DNA of 6,532 nucleotides from Candidatus Levyibacteriota bacterium (GTDB lineage Bacteria; Patescibacteriota; Microgenomatia; Levybacterales; UBA12049): the NCBI GenBank assembly GCA_023245515.1, contig JAHFKE010000059.1, positions 1 through 6,532 on the forward strand, written 5' to 3'. Positions 1 through 5,704 of this stretch are shown here, piece by piece. Position numbers and translations under genes: made by a program. Within the stretch, counting starts at the first letter, position 1. Every line of letters starts with the position of its first letter. The notes below the pieces were generated by a model, which ran no database searches, was not told where the DNA came from, and saw only the letters and a list, made by a program, of their open reading frames with translations.

Positions 1-216
1 AAAAATAAAGGTACCGGCTGATGAGACGTAGGTCATTATAGGGATAAGGATGCTCATCCATAAATCGATATGGCTTCGAGGATTAAGCGTAAGTCTCCCA
101 AGGATCTTAGCTGTGGGGTCCCCAAGTCGATAGGCAAAATATCCGTGGGCAATTTCATGCAAGATCGATGAATAGATCAAAACCACAAGACCGATGATGA
201 TGCCTAGAATATCCAT
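1..216 (-). CDS. Site-2 protease family protein (peptidase M50), N-terminal part
   Basis: Reverse-strand reading frame open for 72 codons and cut by the left edge of the window. It begins with a hydrophobic helix (residues 3-19) that runs directly into HEIAHG (residues 20-25), the HExxH zinc motif of intramembrane metalloproteases, with His20 and His24 as expected zinc ligands and Glu21 as catalytic base. A stretch with LGDPTAKILGRLTLNPRSHID (residues 32-52 approximately) follows, which is typical of the short bacterial M50 proteins, and then a second hydrophobic segment. The family cleaves substrates within the membrane; the substrate here is unknown. The start is well fixed: ATG at 214-216 is the only start codon after an in-frame TGA eight codons upstream. 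No Shine-Dalgarno sequence precedes it; instead a 7-bp hairpin ends five bases before the ATG. It is divergent from rpmB. The metalloprotease Asp motif (usually near NPVP/DG) lies outside the window. Confidence 0.93.
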   Translation of the reverse strand, partial: MDILGIIIGLVVLIYSSILHEIAHGYFAYRLGDPTAKILGRLTLNPRSHIDLWMSILIPIMTYVSSAGTFIF

Positions 217-221
217 AAGTT

Positions 222-240
222 CAGGCTTGAGATAAGCCTG
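222..240. repeat. Perfect 7-bp inverted repeat between site-2 protease gene and rpmB
   Basis: Arms CAGGCTT (222-228) and AAGCCTG (234-240) flank a 5-base loop. The repeat contains the whole -35 hexamer proposed for rpmB (227-232). It also lies just before the start codon of the site-2 protease, where it could form a hairpin in that transcript's short leader. Operator for rpmB or RNA hairpin for the protease gene are both possible; the sequence alone cannot decide. Confidence 0.6.
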
Positions 241-255
241 TCAATATGATATCAT
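227..255 (+). promoter_or_regulatory. Promoter of rpmB (leaderless)
   Basis: TTGAGA (227-232) and TATCAT (250-255) each match the sigma-70 consensus at five of six positions and are separated by exactly 17 bp. The expected transcription start (262-264) coincides with the ATG at 264, so the mRNA should have little or no leader. Confidence 0.7.
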
Positions 256-256
256 A
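245..256. promoter_or_regulatory. 12-bp palindrome carrying a -10 box on both strands
   Basis: TATGATATCATA is a perfect palindrome, so the -10 hexamer TATCAT occurs on the plus strand at 250-255 and on the minus strand at 251-246. The plus copy fits the rpmB promoter. The minus copy could start the site-2 protease transcript near 239, about 22 nt before its ATG, but no good minus-strand -35 box lies at the right distance, so that use is weaker. Confidence 0.4.
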
Positions 257-263
257 CTGTTCT

Positions 264-500
264 ATGGCAATGAAATGCGCTAATTGCGACAAAGGTGTGA
301 TGTATGGACACAATGTGTCTCATTCAAAAAGGCGCACCCGAAAGATCTTCAAGCCTAATCTTCATCTAGCAAGAATCAATACAGGTAATGGCTTTGTAAA
401 GATTAAGCTTTGTACAAAGTGCACAAGACTCTTTAAAAAAGCAACTCCCGTTGCTGATGTTGTTCCAGTAGAAGCTTCGCAGGTAGTAGCCACCGCTTAA
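264..500 (+). CDS. rpmB: 50S ribosomal protein L28
   Basis: Protein of the large ribosomal subunit, 78 residues with the chosen start. The family signature is clear: MKCANCDKG near the N-terminus, then GHNVSHSKRRTRKIFKPNLH (residues 15-34), a basic rRNA-binding segment. Two cysteine pairs (Cys5/Cys8 and Cys50/Cys53) make this the zinc-binding 'C+' form of L28. The last 18 residues are an Ala/Val-rich tail of no known role. The ATG at 264 is preferred over one at 246 because the latter overlaps the -10 box and precedes the expected transcription start; ATG 270 is another possible start. There is no Shine-Dalgarno sequence. The gene stands alone, divergent from a site-2 protease and convergent with fmt, with which it overlaps by 4 bp (497-500). 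Confidence 0.96.
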   Translation: MAMKCANCDKGVMYGHNVSHSKRRTRKIFKPNLHLARINTGNGFVKIKLCTKCTRLFKKATPVADVVPVEASQVVATA

Positions 501-1321
501 AATAACTTTTCTACAGCCTCTTTCAATTCAGGATACCCATTCAGAAAATCCTTGAGACTCATTGGTCTTTTTCCCTCTACTTGTAGCTTTTTATTCGGCA
601 AGAATTTTATAATTTTCTCTTTCCCATTTATGATTAAGCGAGTCCAGGTAGCTGGCCAAGGATAATAGGCTCTGATCATTCGATCAAGGGTACTTGCTTG
701 AGGAGGATTGTCGTTGTCAAAAAATCCATCATGTTTGGTAAGTGATTTTTTAGTGTAAGTCGCTTGTTCGTCATTTTGGGTCTTCAAATCTCTTTTGTTA
801 TCTATATATTGGGGAATTATATCCTGCAGCATATTTGCACCTTTCGTAAAAAGTCGGTCATGCAGAGCCTCGGTGGTATCTGATTCAAGAATATCTTCTT
901 TTTCCTGAGCGAGCATTGGGCCATGATCCATCTGTTGGTCAAGCTTGATAATGGTAATGCCTGTTTGTTGTTCTCCATTAAGAAGAGCAGTTTGCACAGG
1001 AGTCGCGCCGCGATACTTGGGAAGTAAAGAGGGATGAACATTAAGAATACCATGGGGAAATATTTCCAGAATAGCTTGCGGGAGTAGTAAGCCAAAGTAG
1101 GCAAGGACACCCAGATCCGCATTTTTTTCTTTCAGCATGTCTTTGGCTTCATCGAGGCTTTTGATTGCTACATAAGGAATATTATTCCGCTCACAATACT
1201 GCGGTACTGTATCAAGGGGGTTTCGTTCCGTTGTAACAACGAGAGTAAGCTCAAAATTTTGATTGAGCATCTCTATCAGGGGAATAACAAATTTTGATGC
1301 ACCAAAGAAAACTATTTTCAT
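497..1321 (-). CDS. fmt: Methionyl-tRNA formyltransferase
   Basis: Transfers a formyl group from 10-formyl-tetrahydrofolate to Met-tRNA(fMet), making the initiator tRNA. Of its 274 residues the N-terminal Rossmann domain begins KIVFFGASKF. The catalytic core has NVHPSLLPKYRGATPVQ (94-110) and QMDHGPML (130-137), giving the expected triad Asn94, His96 and Asp132. ATYTKKSLTKHDGFFD (187-202) and IRAYYPWPATWTR (216-228) mark the linker and the start of the C-terminal tRNA-binding domain. That domain is shorter than usual (the family is typically about 310 residues), ending in an EGKRPMSLKDFLNGY segment (249-263). The ATG is three bases after the def stop codon, so the gene is the distal member of a def-fmt operon and probably translated by coupling; only a poor purine-rich stretch (GAGATAGAG) precedes it. 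The stop TAA is shared in antisense with the rpmB stop. Confidence 0.96.
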   Translation of the reverse strand: MKIVFFGASKFVIPLIEMLNQNFELTLVVTTERNPLDTVPQYCERNNIPYVAIKSLDEAKDMLKEKNADLGVLAYFGLLLPQAILEIFPHGILNVHPSLLPKYRGATPVQTALLNGEQQTGITIIKLDQQMDHGPMLAQEKEDILESDTTEALHDRLFTKGANMLQDIIPQYIDNKRDLKTQNDEQATYTKKSLTKHDGFFDNDNPPQASTLDRMIRAYYPWPATWTRLIINGKEKIIKFLPNKKLQVEGKRPMSLKDFLNGYPELKEAVEKLF

Positions 1322-1324
1322 AGG

Positions 1325-1921
1325 CTACAGCTCTATCTCTTCAAATTCTGTTTCACCTTTTTTATTTTTGGATGAACGATAAAGTTGATTATTTTGCTCA
1401 AGCACTCTCTTTGGGAAAAGGACTCCCTGAAGGTGATCATATTCATGCTGGATTATGGTTGCCATAAATCCTTCAAATTTTCTTTTGTGCTGTGTTCCAT
1501 GTTCGTCTTGGTACGAAAGGACAACGCCATAGTGTCTTTTTACAACTCCCCAAATTTTGTCAATTGATAAACAGCCTTCCAGTTGAACGCCTTTCTCAAT
1601 ACCGGATTTCTTCTTTGCTTTTGCTGTCGTTTTACTTTGTCTTGTGGGGTGACTTTTTGTCGGATTTTCTTCGTCAAAGAAAGACTCTATCTTAGGATTG
1701 ATGAACGTTGAGATCGGGGAGTCAGGTGTGTATTTGACGATAAAAACTTGGAGCGATTTGCCTATTTGTGGTGCAGCAAGACCAACTCCCTCAGGGTCGG
1801 TTGCGCCTTCAAGCGATATGACCATTTCCCTTAAGAGTCCGAGAAGAGTCTTATCTATCTTAGCAACGGGTTTTGCAACTTGGGCAAGGACAGAATTAGG
1901 TGCTTGGACTATTGATAACAT
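1325..1921 (-). CDS. def: Peptide deformylase
   Basis: Removes the N-formyl group from nascent proteins; a metal-dependent hydrolase acting at the ribosome exit. All three family motifs are present: GVGLAAPQIG (residues 45-54), EGCLSI (115-120, metal ligand Cys117) and QHEYDH (158-163, ligands His159 and His163, catalytic Glu160). Residues about 82-112, between the INPKI strand and EGCLS, form a Lys/Thr/Ser-rich insertion of roughly 20-25 residues not usual in the family. The frame stays open upstream to 2059, but ATG 1921 (198 residues, starting MLSIVQAPNS) is chosen: it gives the normal N-terminus and falls 7 nt after a consensus TATAAT box, at the expected transcription start. ATG 1930 is the near alternative but overlaps the -10. 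First gene of the def-fmt operon, pairing deformylation with formylation. Confidence 0.96.
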   Translation of the reverse strand: MLSIVQAPNSVLAQVAKPVAKIDKTLLGLLREMVISLEGATDPEGVGLAAPQIGKSLQVFIVKYTPDSPISTFINPKIESFFDEENPTKSHPTRQSKTTAKAKKKSGIEKGVQLEGCLSIDKIWGVVKRHYGVVLSYQDEHGTQHKRKFEGFMATIIQHEYDHLQGVLFPKRVLEQNNQLYRSSKNKKGETEFEEIEL

Positions 1922-1928
1922 GTTCTCC

Positions 1929-1957
1929 ATTATACATGCTGTGGCTAAGACTGGCAA
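1929..1957 (-). promoter_or_regulatory. Promoter of def-fmt operon (leaderless)
   Basis: On the minus strand, TTGCCA (1957-1952, five of six consensus positions) is followed after 17 bp by a perfect TATAAT (1934-1929). Initiation is expected at 1923-1921, which is the ATG of def. This argues that the open frame upstream of 1921 is not translated as part of def. The rest of the 115-bp gap to the upstream gene (1958-2036) shows no hairpin terminator or other clear element. Confidence 0.75.
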
Positions 1958-2036
1958 TATACTCGGGTTTTGAGGATGTGAGATCATACTAGATGTGCTG
2001 CTATGGTGAGGTAATCGCGAGAAACGGACTGACGAG

Positions 2037-4301
2037 TTATAGAGTCTTCCACTTTTCAAGGTTGCTTCGGGCTTCTTTGTCGTTGGGGGCTAGATTCTTT
2101 AGTATATATTCAAATGTCTCAATGGCTTTTTTGTTCATTGCAGGGTCTATAATTTTACCATCTTTATTAACGGCTAGATCATGATAGAACAAACCCAGTG
2201 CATAGTATGCATCTCGATAGTCAGGCTTCAATTTGATTGTAAGATTTAATATTTTTATACCTCCTTCTACGTCGCCAACTTGTCCGTGCAGAACGCCTTG
2301 ATTGTAGGATATTTTTGCGTCGTTGGGAGAGAGCTTTTGGGCTTTATCAATTGATTGTACTGCTTCTGTAATGTAGTTTTGTTTGTTGGTAAGATCGCTT
2401 TGTGAAAGAGTATAAAGAAGTCGTACTCTATTTTTCCAATAGACGATGTTGTTGGGATGATCTTTCAAAATCTGATTACTAAGCTCTAGCGCCTTAGCTG
2501 CAAACTGCTCTGCGTTTTTGTTATCTTTTTGTAGCGCTAGCCCGTTCGCCATAACTGCTAGACTCTGCGAGAATTCATCTGTGTATACCGGTTCGTTTGG
2601 TTTGACATCAACTGCGCGGACGAGAGACTCATATCCTTGTTGATATTGACCCACTTTGTTGAGATTTGCTCCCAAAGCATAGTCTATGTCGGCTGACCAG
2701 TAATTGATCAGATTCAAGTGGAGACCTACTGCGACTATTGCAATGACTACTATAGCCGTCCATTGATAGGGATTTATATCCGAGCCATCCGATGCTTTTT
2801 CGGAACCAAATGAGAGGGCTTTTTCAGGATTTAGCATTTCTGTGAGGACATAGAAAAAGGCCGGAATTAAAAAGAAATAAAGATTTATAATGACTACTGA
2901 GAAGCCGAAGAAGTTGGTGATTAATATGGATGCGTAGCCGGCAAGGAGGCCTGCTACCAGCAGATAGCTCTTGGTATATGCTCCATGGTTTTCGTCTTTT
3001 TCTGACTCTTTTTTCAATATGCTATGAGCTATAAGCCATTTGCTGGCTTGGAAGGAAAAGAAAAGAATTATCAAAAGATAACTTCCCAAACCGACTATCC
3101 CCGTCGTTGCTAGATAATTAAGGTATTCATTATGTGCCTTGTTGTAAAGAAAGTCCCATTCTGAGGTGAGATTGTGAGCGGCGGGCTTGTACTTGTAATA
3201 GGCAAAAGCGAAAGTTTCGACTCCTGTGCCAAAGATGGGATTATCTCGCCATGCTGCAATTGCGCCCTGCCAAACCAATTTTCTTATGTCTGCAGAATCT
3301 GTTATGTTGATTGGTACAGCGGCTTCTGCGGAAGGTTTGGCAGCAGGAGTAGAAGTCGAAGGTGTAATGCTGGTTGCTGGAGCACTGACCTGAGTAGTTA
3401 GTGATTTAAAGGTGAATTTGTCAAGGCTGGGATGGGGCATTCCGAAGAAGAAGCTGGAGATCACAAGTGTGAGATGAAATATAGCAAAATATTTTAGGGC
3501 GACAGTACGGGGTAGCGATTTTTTAATAAAGATGAACGCCCACAATATCAAGTCTGCTGTTCCAAATCCTATAAATCCCGCTCTTGTATTGGTAAAAATA
3601 AGGGAGATGTAGAATAAAGCAACAAGTGACAAGAGAGAAGGAACAAGAAATTTGTTTTGTGCTTTGTGTTTTGTGCTTATTACATTCAGACCATAGACCA
3701 TAGTCAGGGGGAGGAGGATAGCAAGATATGCGGCAAGCCATGCTGGCTGTCCAAGTGTTGAGAATGTGCGAATTGTTGGCTTAAATGCATCAGTCCAACA
3801 GTTGACATCTAGAGTCCCGCGGAATACCAGACAGGTAGGATCATAGCCGAAGTGAGCTGGGAATCCCCACAGAGCGACAAGGATGCATGAGATAAGACTT
3901 ACCCAAAGAATGCGCATAACATGCTTGGTATGGAGATTGGAAACAAAAGCGTAGTACAAAAGTACGTAGCAAATTGTAGAAAGGAGCCCTCCGTTAAAAC
4001 GGGAATAGTAGCCCCACCATGAAATATGACTATCGAGACTAAGAACAGATGATATGATCTGTGAAGCGAGAAAGAGGAGGATGGGAATATCTAGCGGAGT
4101 TTTTAGGACGACGACTTTTTTTTGAAGGATCATTTTTGTTATCCAAGATGAGCCTATGATGATGGTGAGGCCGAATGCCAGCCACATCTTATTGAATTCA
4201 AAAAGCTCTGAGGTGTTACCTACGAATACCAAGGGTACCAAGAGAAAGAGGGAATAAAACGAATATTCAATTAGGCGATCACACAAAGAGATAAGTTTCA
4301 T
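2037..4301 (-). CDS. O-antigen ligase/polymerase-like membrane protein with C-terminal TPR domain
   Basis: A 754-residue integral membrane protein of the Wzy/WaaL-like superfamily, whose members join or polymerise lipid-linked glycans outside the membrane or transfer them to pilin-like proteins. About ten or more hydrophobic segments run from residue 14 to about 490, with a further one at about 513-532. Family marks are STLGQPAWLAAYLAILLPL (181-199), NTRAGFIGFG (238-247, Arg240), the loop WRDNPIFGTGVETF (351-364) and NKAHNEYLNYLATTGIVGLG (387-406, His390). Before the loop lies a low-complexity Ser/Thr/Pro/Ala segment (about 302-330). After the last membrane segment, 540-754 form helical TPR-like repeats; the clearest are about 537-570 and 664-710. 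ATG 4301 gives a normal N-terminus; ATG 4328 overlaps the candidate promoter. There is no Shine-Dalgarno sequence. It is divergent from mreB. The glycan and acceptor are unknown, so ligase versus polymerase cannot be settled. Confidence 0.88.
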   Translation of the reverse strand: MKLISLCDRLIEYSFYSLFLLVPLVFVGNTSELFEFNKMWLAFGLTIIIGSSWITKMILQKKVVVLKTPLDIPILLFLASQIISSVLSLDSHISWWGYYSRFNGGLLSTICYVLLYYAFVSNLHTKHVMRILWVSLISCILVALWGFPAHFGYDPTCLVFRGTLDVNCWTDAFKPTIRTFSTLGQPAWLAAYLAILLPLTMVYGLNVISTKHKAQNKFLVPSLLSLVALFYISLIFTNTRAGFIGFGTADLILWAFIFIKKSLPRTVALKYFAIFHLTLVISSFFFGMPHPSLDKFTFKSLTTQVSAPATSITPSTSTPAAKPSAEAAVPINITDSADIRKLVWQGAIAAWRDNPIFGTGVETFAFAYYKYKPAAHNLTSEWDFLYNKAHNEYLNYLATTGIVGLGSYLLIILFFSFQASKWLIAHSILKKESEKDENHGAYTKSYLLVAGLLAGYASILITNFFGFSVVIINLYFFLIPAFFYVLTEMLNPEKALSFGSEKASDGSDINPYQWTAIVVIAIVAVGLHLNLINYWSADIDYALGANLNKVGQYQQGYESLVRAVDVKPNEPVYTDEFSQSLAVMANGLALQKDNKNAEQFAAKALELSNQILKDHPNNIVYWKNRVRLLYTLSQSDLTNKQNYITEAVQSIDKAQKLSPNDAKISYNQGVLHGQVGDVEGGIKILNLTIKLKPDYRDAYYALGLFYHDLAVNKDGKIIDPAMNKKAIETFEYILKNLAPNDKEARSNLEKWKTL

Positions 4302-4318
4302 AGTAGATATTTGTTTAA

Positions 4319-4347
4319 ATGCTATCATATTGGCAAAAGATGGGCAA
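4319..4347 (-). promoter_or_regulatory. Candidate promoter of the ligase/TPR gene
   Basis: On the minus strand TTGCCC (4347-4342) is followed after 17 bp by TAGCAT (4324-4319), with a TGn extended -10 element (4327-4325). Each hexamer matches consensus at four positions, so this is weaker than the other promoters here. It would start RNA near 4312, about 11 nt before the ATG at 4301. A rival is TTGCCA at 4336-4331, which has no good partner. Confidence 0.4.
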
Positions 4348-4369
4348 CGTTCAGTTATATGAACGTTGC
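4344..4369. repeat. 10-bp perfect inverted repeat, putative operator 1
   Basis: Arms GCAACGTTCA (4344-4353) and TGAACGTTGC (4360-4369) are perfectly complementary around the 6-base centre GTTATA. It lies upstream of the expected transcription starts of both divergent genes, so it should act as DNA and not as an RNA hairpin. It overlaps the candidate -35 of the ligase/TPR gene. Its core GTTCA-N6-TGAAC recurs 28 bp to the right. The bound regulator is unknown. Confidence 0.65.
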
Positions 4370-4376
4370 AGGCTCT

Positions 4377-4394
4377 GTTCAGTTTACATGAACG
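4377..4394. repeat. Second copy of the GTTCA...TGAAC repeat, putative operator 2 over the mreB -35
   Basis: GTTCA (4377-4381), a 7-base centre and TGAACG (4389-4394) repeat the core of the element at 4349-4365, with centres about 28.5 bp apart. Its outer arms are less symmetric than those of copy 1. The mreB -35 hexamer TTTACA (4383-4388) is entirely inside its centre, so a bound protein would be expected to block or alter mreB transcription. Confidence 0.55.
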
Positions 4395-4411
4395 CTACAA
4401 GCTGCTAGAAT
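4383..4411 (+). promoter_or_regulatory. Promoter of mreB
   Basis: TTTACA (4383-4388) and TAGAAT (4406-4411) each match consensus at five of six positions with 17-bp spacing. A TG at 4403-4404 makes this an extended -10. Transcription should start near 4417-4419, about 7 nt before ATG 4425 and about 70 nt before ATG 4488. Confidence 0.7.
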
Positions 4412-4487
4412 GGACGTATAGGTTATGGCTAATGGCGTATGGTACACCTTGAACCATAAGCTTATGCTACTAGCTACTTACACGCGA

Positions 4488-5651
4488 ATGAAAACTCCCA
4501 GTTTCTCTTTTATAAATAAGTTTTTTAGCTTCTTTTCTTATGATATCGGCATTGATCTAGGCACCGCCAATACGCTTGTTTTCGTGAAGGACAAAGGCAT
4601 TGTTATTAGAGAGCCTTCTATTGTTGCCAGGCATAAAAAATCCAAGCAGGTTATTGCTATTGGAAGTGAGGCAAAAAAAATGTTTGGTAAAACCCCGGCT
4701 TCAATTGTCACTGTTCGTCCTCTTCGTGGAGGAGTTATTGCTGATTTTGATGCAACCGAGGCTATGATTTCTCATTACATTAAGCAGGTGCATGAGCTTG
4801 GAGGTCGTTTCCAGAGAGTTCTCGCACGCCCCAAAGTGGTTGTTGGTATACCTTCTTCTGTGACTGAGGTTGAAAGGCGCGCAGTCTGGGAGGCTACGCT
4901 TAATGCCGGTGCTAGAGAGGCATATCTTATTGAAGAACCTATGGCTGCTGCGATTGGCGAGGGTATTTCTGTATTCCAGTCAAAGGGGATGATGGTCGTA
5001 GATATCGGAGGGGGTACTACCGAGATTGCAGTCATTTCTTTGGGAGGCATTGTGGTAGGACGCTCTCTTAAGCTTGCCGGGGACGACATGGACCAGGGCA
5101 TTCTCCATTATATTAGACTAAAACACGGGTTGCTTTTGGGTGAGAGAACGGCAGAGGATATTAAGATAAATATTGGAACTGCATATGACAGGAAGTCCAA
5201 GGGCAAAGGCCAGAGAGTAAAACTTCCCGAGGAGGTAGGGGAAGAAAGGGCCCGCCCGCTAACGGCTGAGCGTAGCGATGGCGAGCGGGGAGAGCGGATG
5301 ATGATAGTGCGGGGAAGATATATTGAGACGGGACTTCCTAAGAGTATTCGTATTTCAGAATCAGAAGTACGGGAAGCTTTATCTCCGATCTTTACTCAAA
5401 TAATTCAAGCCATAGCCGAGGTTCTTGAGGAGACGCCCCCGGAGCTTCTTCCTGATATCCTCGAGCAGGGTATTCTTCTGACCGGTGGGGGAGCCAAGCT
5501 TGAGGGGATTGATAGTTTAATAGTTGAGAGAGTGAATCTTCCCGTTGTTGTCTCCGAAGATCCTCTTACTTCAGTGGTGCGCGGTACAGGGAAAGTGCTT
5601 GAAGACGAATCGCTTCTCGAGCGAGTGAAAGTGATTGGGGGATTGAAATAG
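4488..5651 (+). CDS. mreB: Rod shape-determining protein MreB
   Basis: Actin-like ATPase that forms membrane-bound filaments and positions cell-wall synthesis. From ATG 4488 it has 387 residues, against about 330-350 for the family. An aromatic N-terminal stretch (residues 8-16, FINKFFSFF) fits the membrane-anchoring helix. Nucleotide-binding motifs are intact: phosphate 1 GIDLGTANTLV (21-31), phosphate 2 VDIGGGTTEIAV (171-182) and adenosine motif GILLTGGGAKLEG (328-340). The LIEEPMAAAIG (147-157) and VVVSEDPLTSVVRGTGK (353-369) blocks are typical. The extra length is mostly a charged insertion (about 234-270) before VRGRYIETGLPKSI, which contains a palindromic DNA element. An in-frame ATG at 4425 would add 21 residues with no family resemblance; it is closer to the predicted transcription start, so the true start is open. 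There is no mreC after it; the next gene has its own promoter. Confidence 0.96.
   Translation: MKTPSFSFINKFFSFFSYDIGIDLGTANTLVFVKDKGIVIREPSIVARHKKSKQVIAIGSEAKKMFGKTPASIVTVRPLRGGVIADFDATEAMISHYIKQVHELGGRFQRVLARPKVVVGIPSSVTEVERRAVWEATLNAGAREAYLIEEPMAAAIGEGISVFQSKGMMVVDIGGGTTEIAVISLGGIVVGRSLKLAGDDMDQGILHYIRLKHGLLLGERTAEDIKINIGTAYDRKSKGKGQRVKLPEEVGEERARPLTAERSDGERGERMMIVRGRYIETGLPKSIRISESEVREALSPIFTQIIQAIAEVLEETPPELLPDILEQGILLTGGGAKLEGIDSLIVERVNLPVVVSEDPLTSVVRGTGKVLEDESLLERVKVIGGLK
5255..5289 (+). repeat. GC-rich imperfect palindrome embedded in frame in mreB
   Basis: Outer arms CCCGCT (5255-5260) and AGCGGG (5284-5289) are exact reverse complements; inside, GCT (5265-5267) and AGC (5274-5276) can extend the stem around a small GAGCGT loop. 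It is richer in G and C than the surrounding gene. It is read in frame as part of GEERARPLTAERSDGERGER (residues 251-270 of the 387-residue form), a hydrophilic stretch absent from ordinary MreB. This suggests an inserted palindromic repeat, but other genomic copies were not available to compare. Confidence 0.5.
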
Positions 5652-5667
5652 GTCCGACTTCATAAAA

Positions 5668-5696
5668 TTGCAAAACACTCTCCTTTGAGCTATAGT
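5668..5696 (+). promoter_or_regulatory. Promoter of the gene at 5705 (leaderless)
   Basis: TTGCAA (5668-5673, four of six) and TATAGT (5691-5696, five of six) are separated by 17 bp. Initiation at about 5703 falls within two bases of the ATG at 5705. It lies in the 53-bp gap after mreB, which has no visible terminator hairpin, so read-through from mreB is also possible. Confidence 0.65.
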
Positions 5697-5704
5697 AGCA
5701 AGTT

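Noticed and set aside
246..263. Earlier ATG for rpmB at 246
   Set aside because: It precedes the expected transcription start and overlaps the -10 box; family proteins begin close to MKCxxC.
1976..1986. ATGTGAGATC shared between 1976-1985 and 6448-6457
   Set aside because: A 10-base exact match is expected by chance several times in a window of this size, and the two sites differ in position relative to their promoters.
1928..2059. Upstream in-frame extension of def by 43-46 codons
   Set aside because: It would run through the TTGCCA-17-TATAAT promoter and into the end of the upstream gene, and its residues do not resemble a deformylase N-terminus.
3174..3401. Plus-strand open frame inside the ligase/TPR gene
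   Set aside because: It is antisense to a well-supported coding frame, has no promoter or family resemblance, and looks like a shadow of biased codon use.
4344..4369. Inverted repeat considered as a Rho-independent terminator
   Set aside because: No T-run follows on either strand and it lies upstream of both divergent genes, where no transcript needs ending.
4349..4394. Two similar units 28 bp apart, considered as a degenerate CRISPR
   Set aside because: Only two imperfect units with an approximately 11-bp gap, located on promoter elements and symmetric like operators; no cas gene in the window.
4775..5101. Minus-strand open frame of about 108 codons inside mreB
   Set aside because: Antisense to the conserved ATPase core of mreB; composition is that of a complementary-strand shadow.
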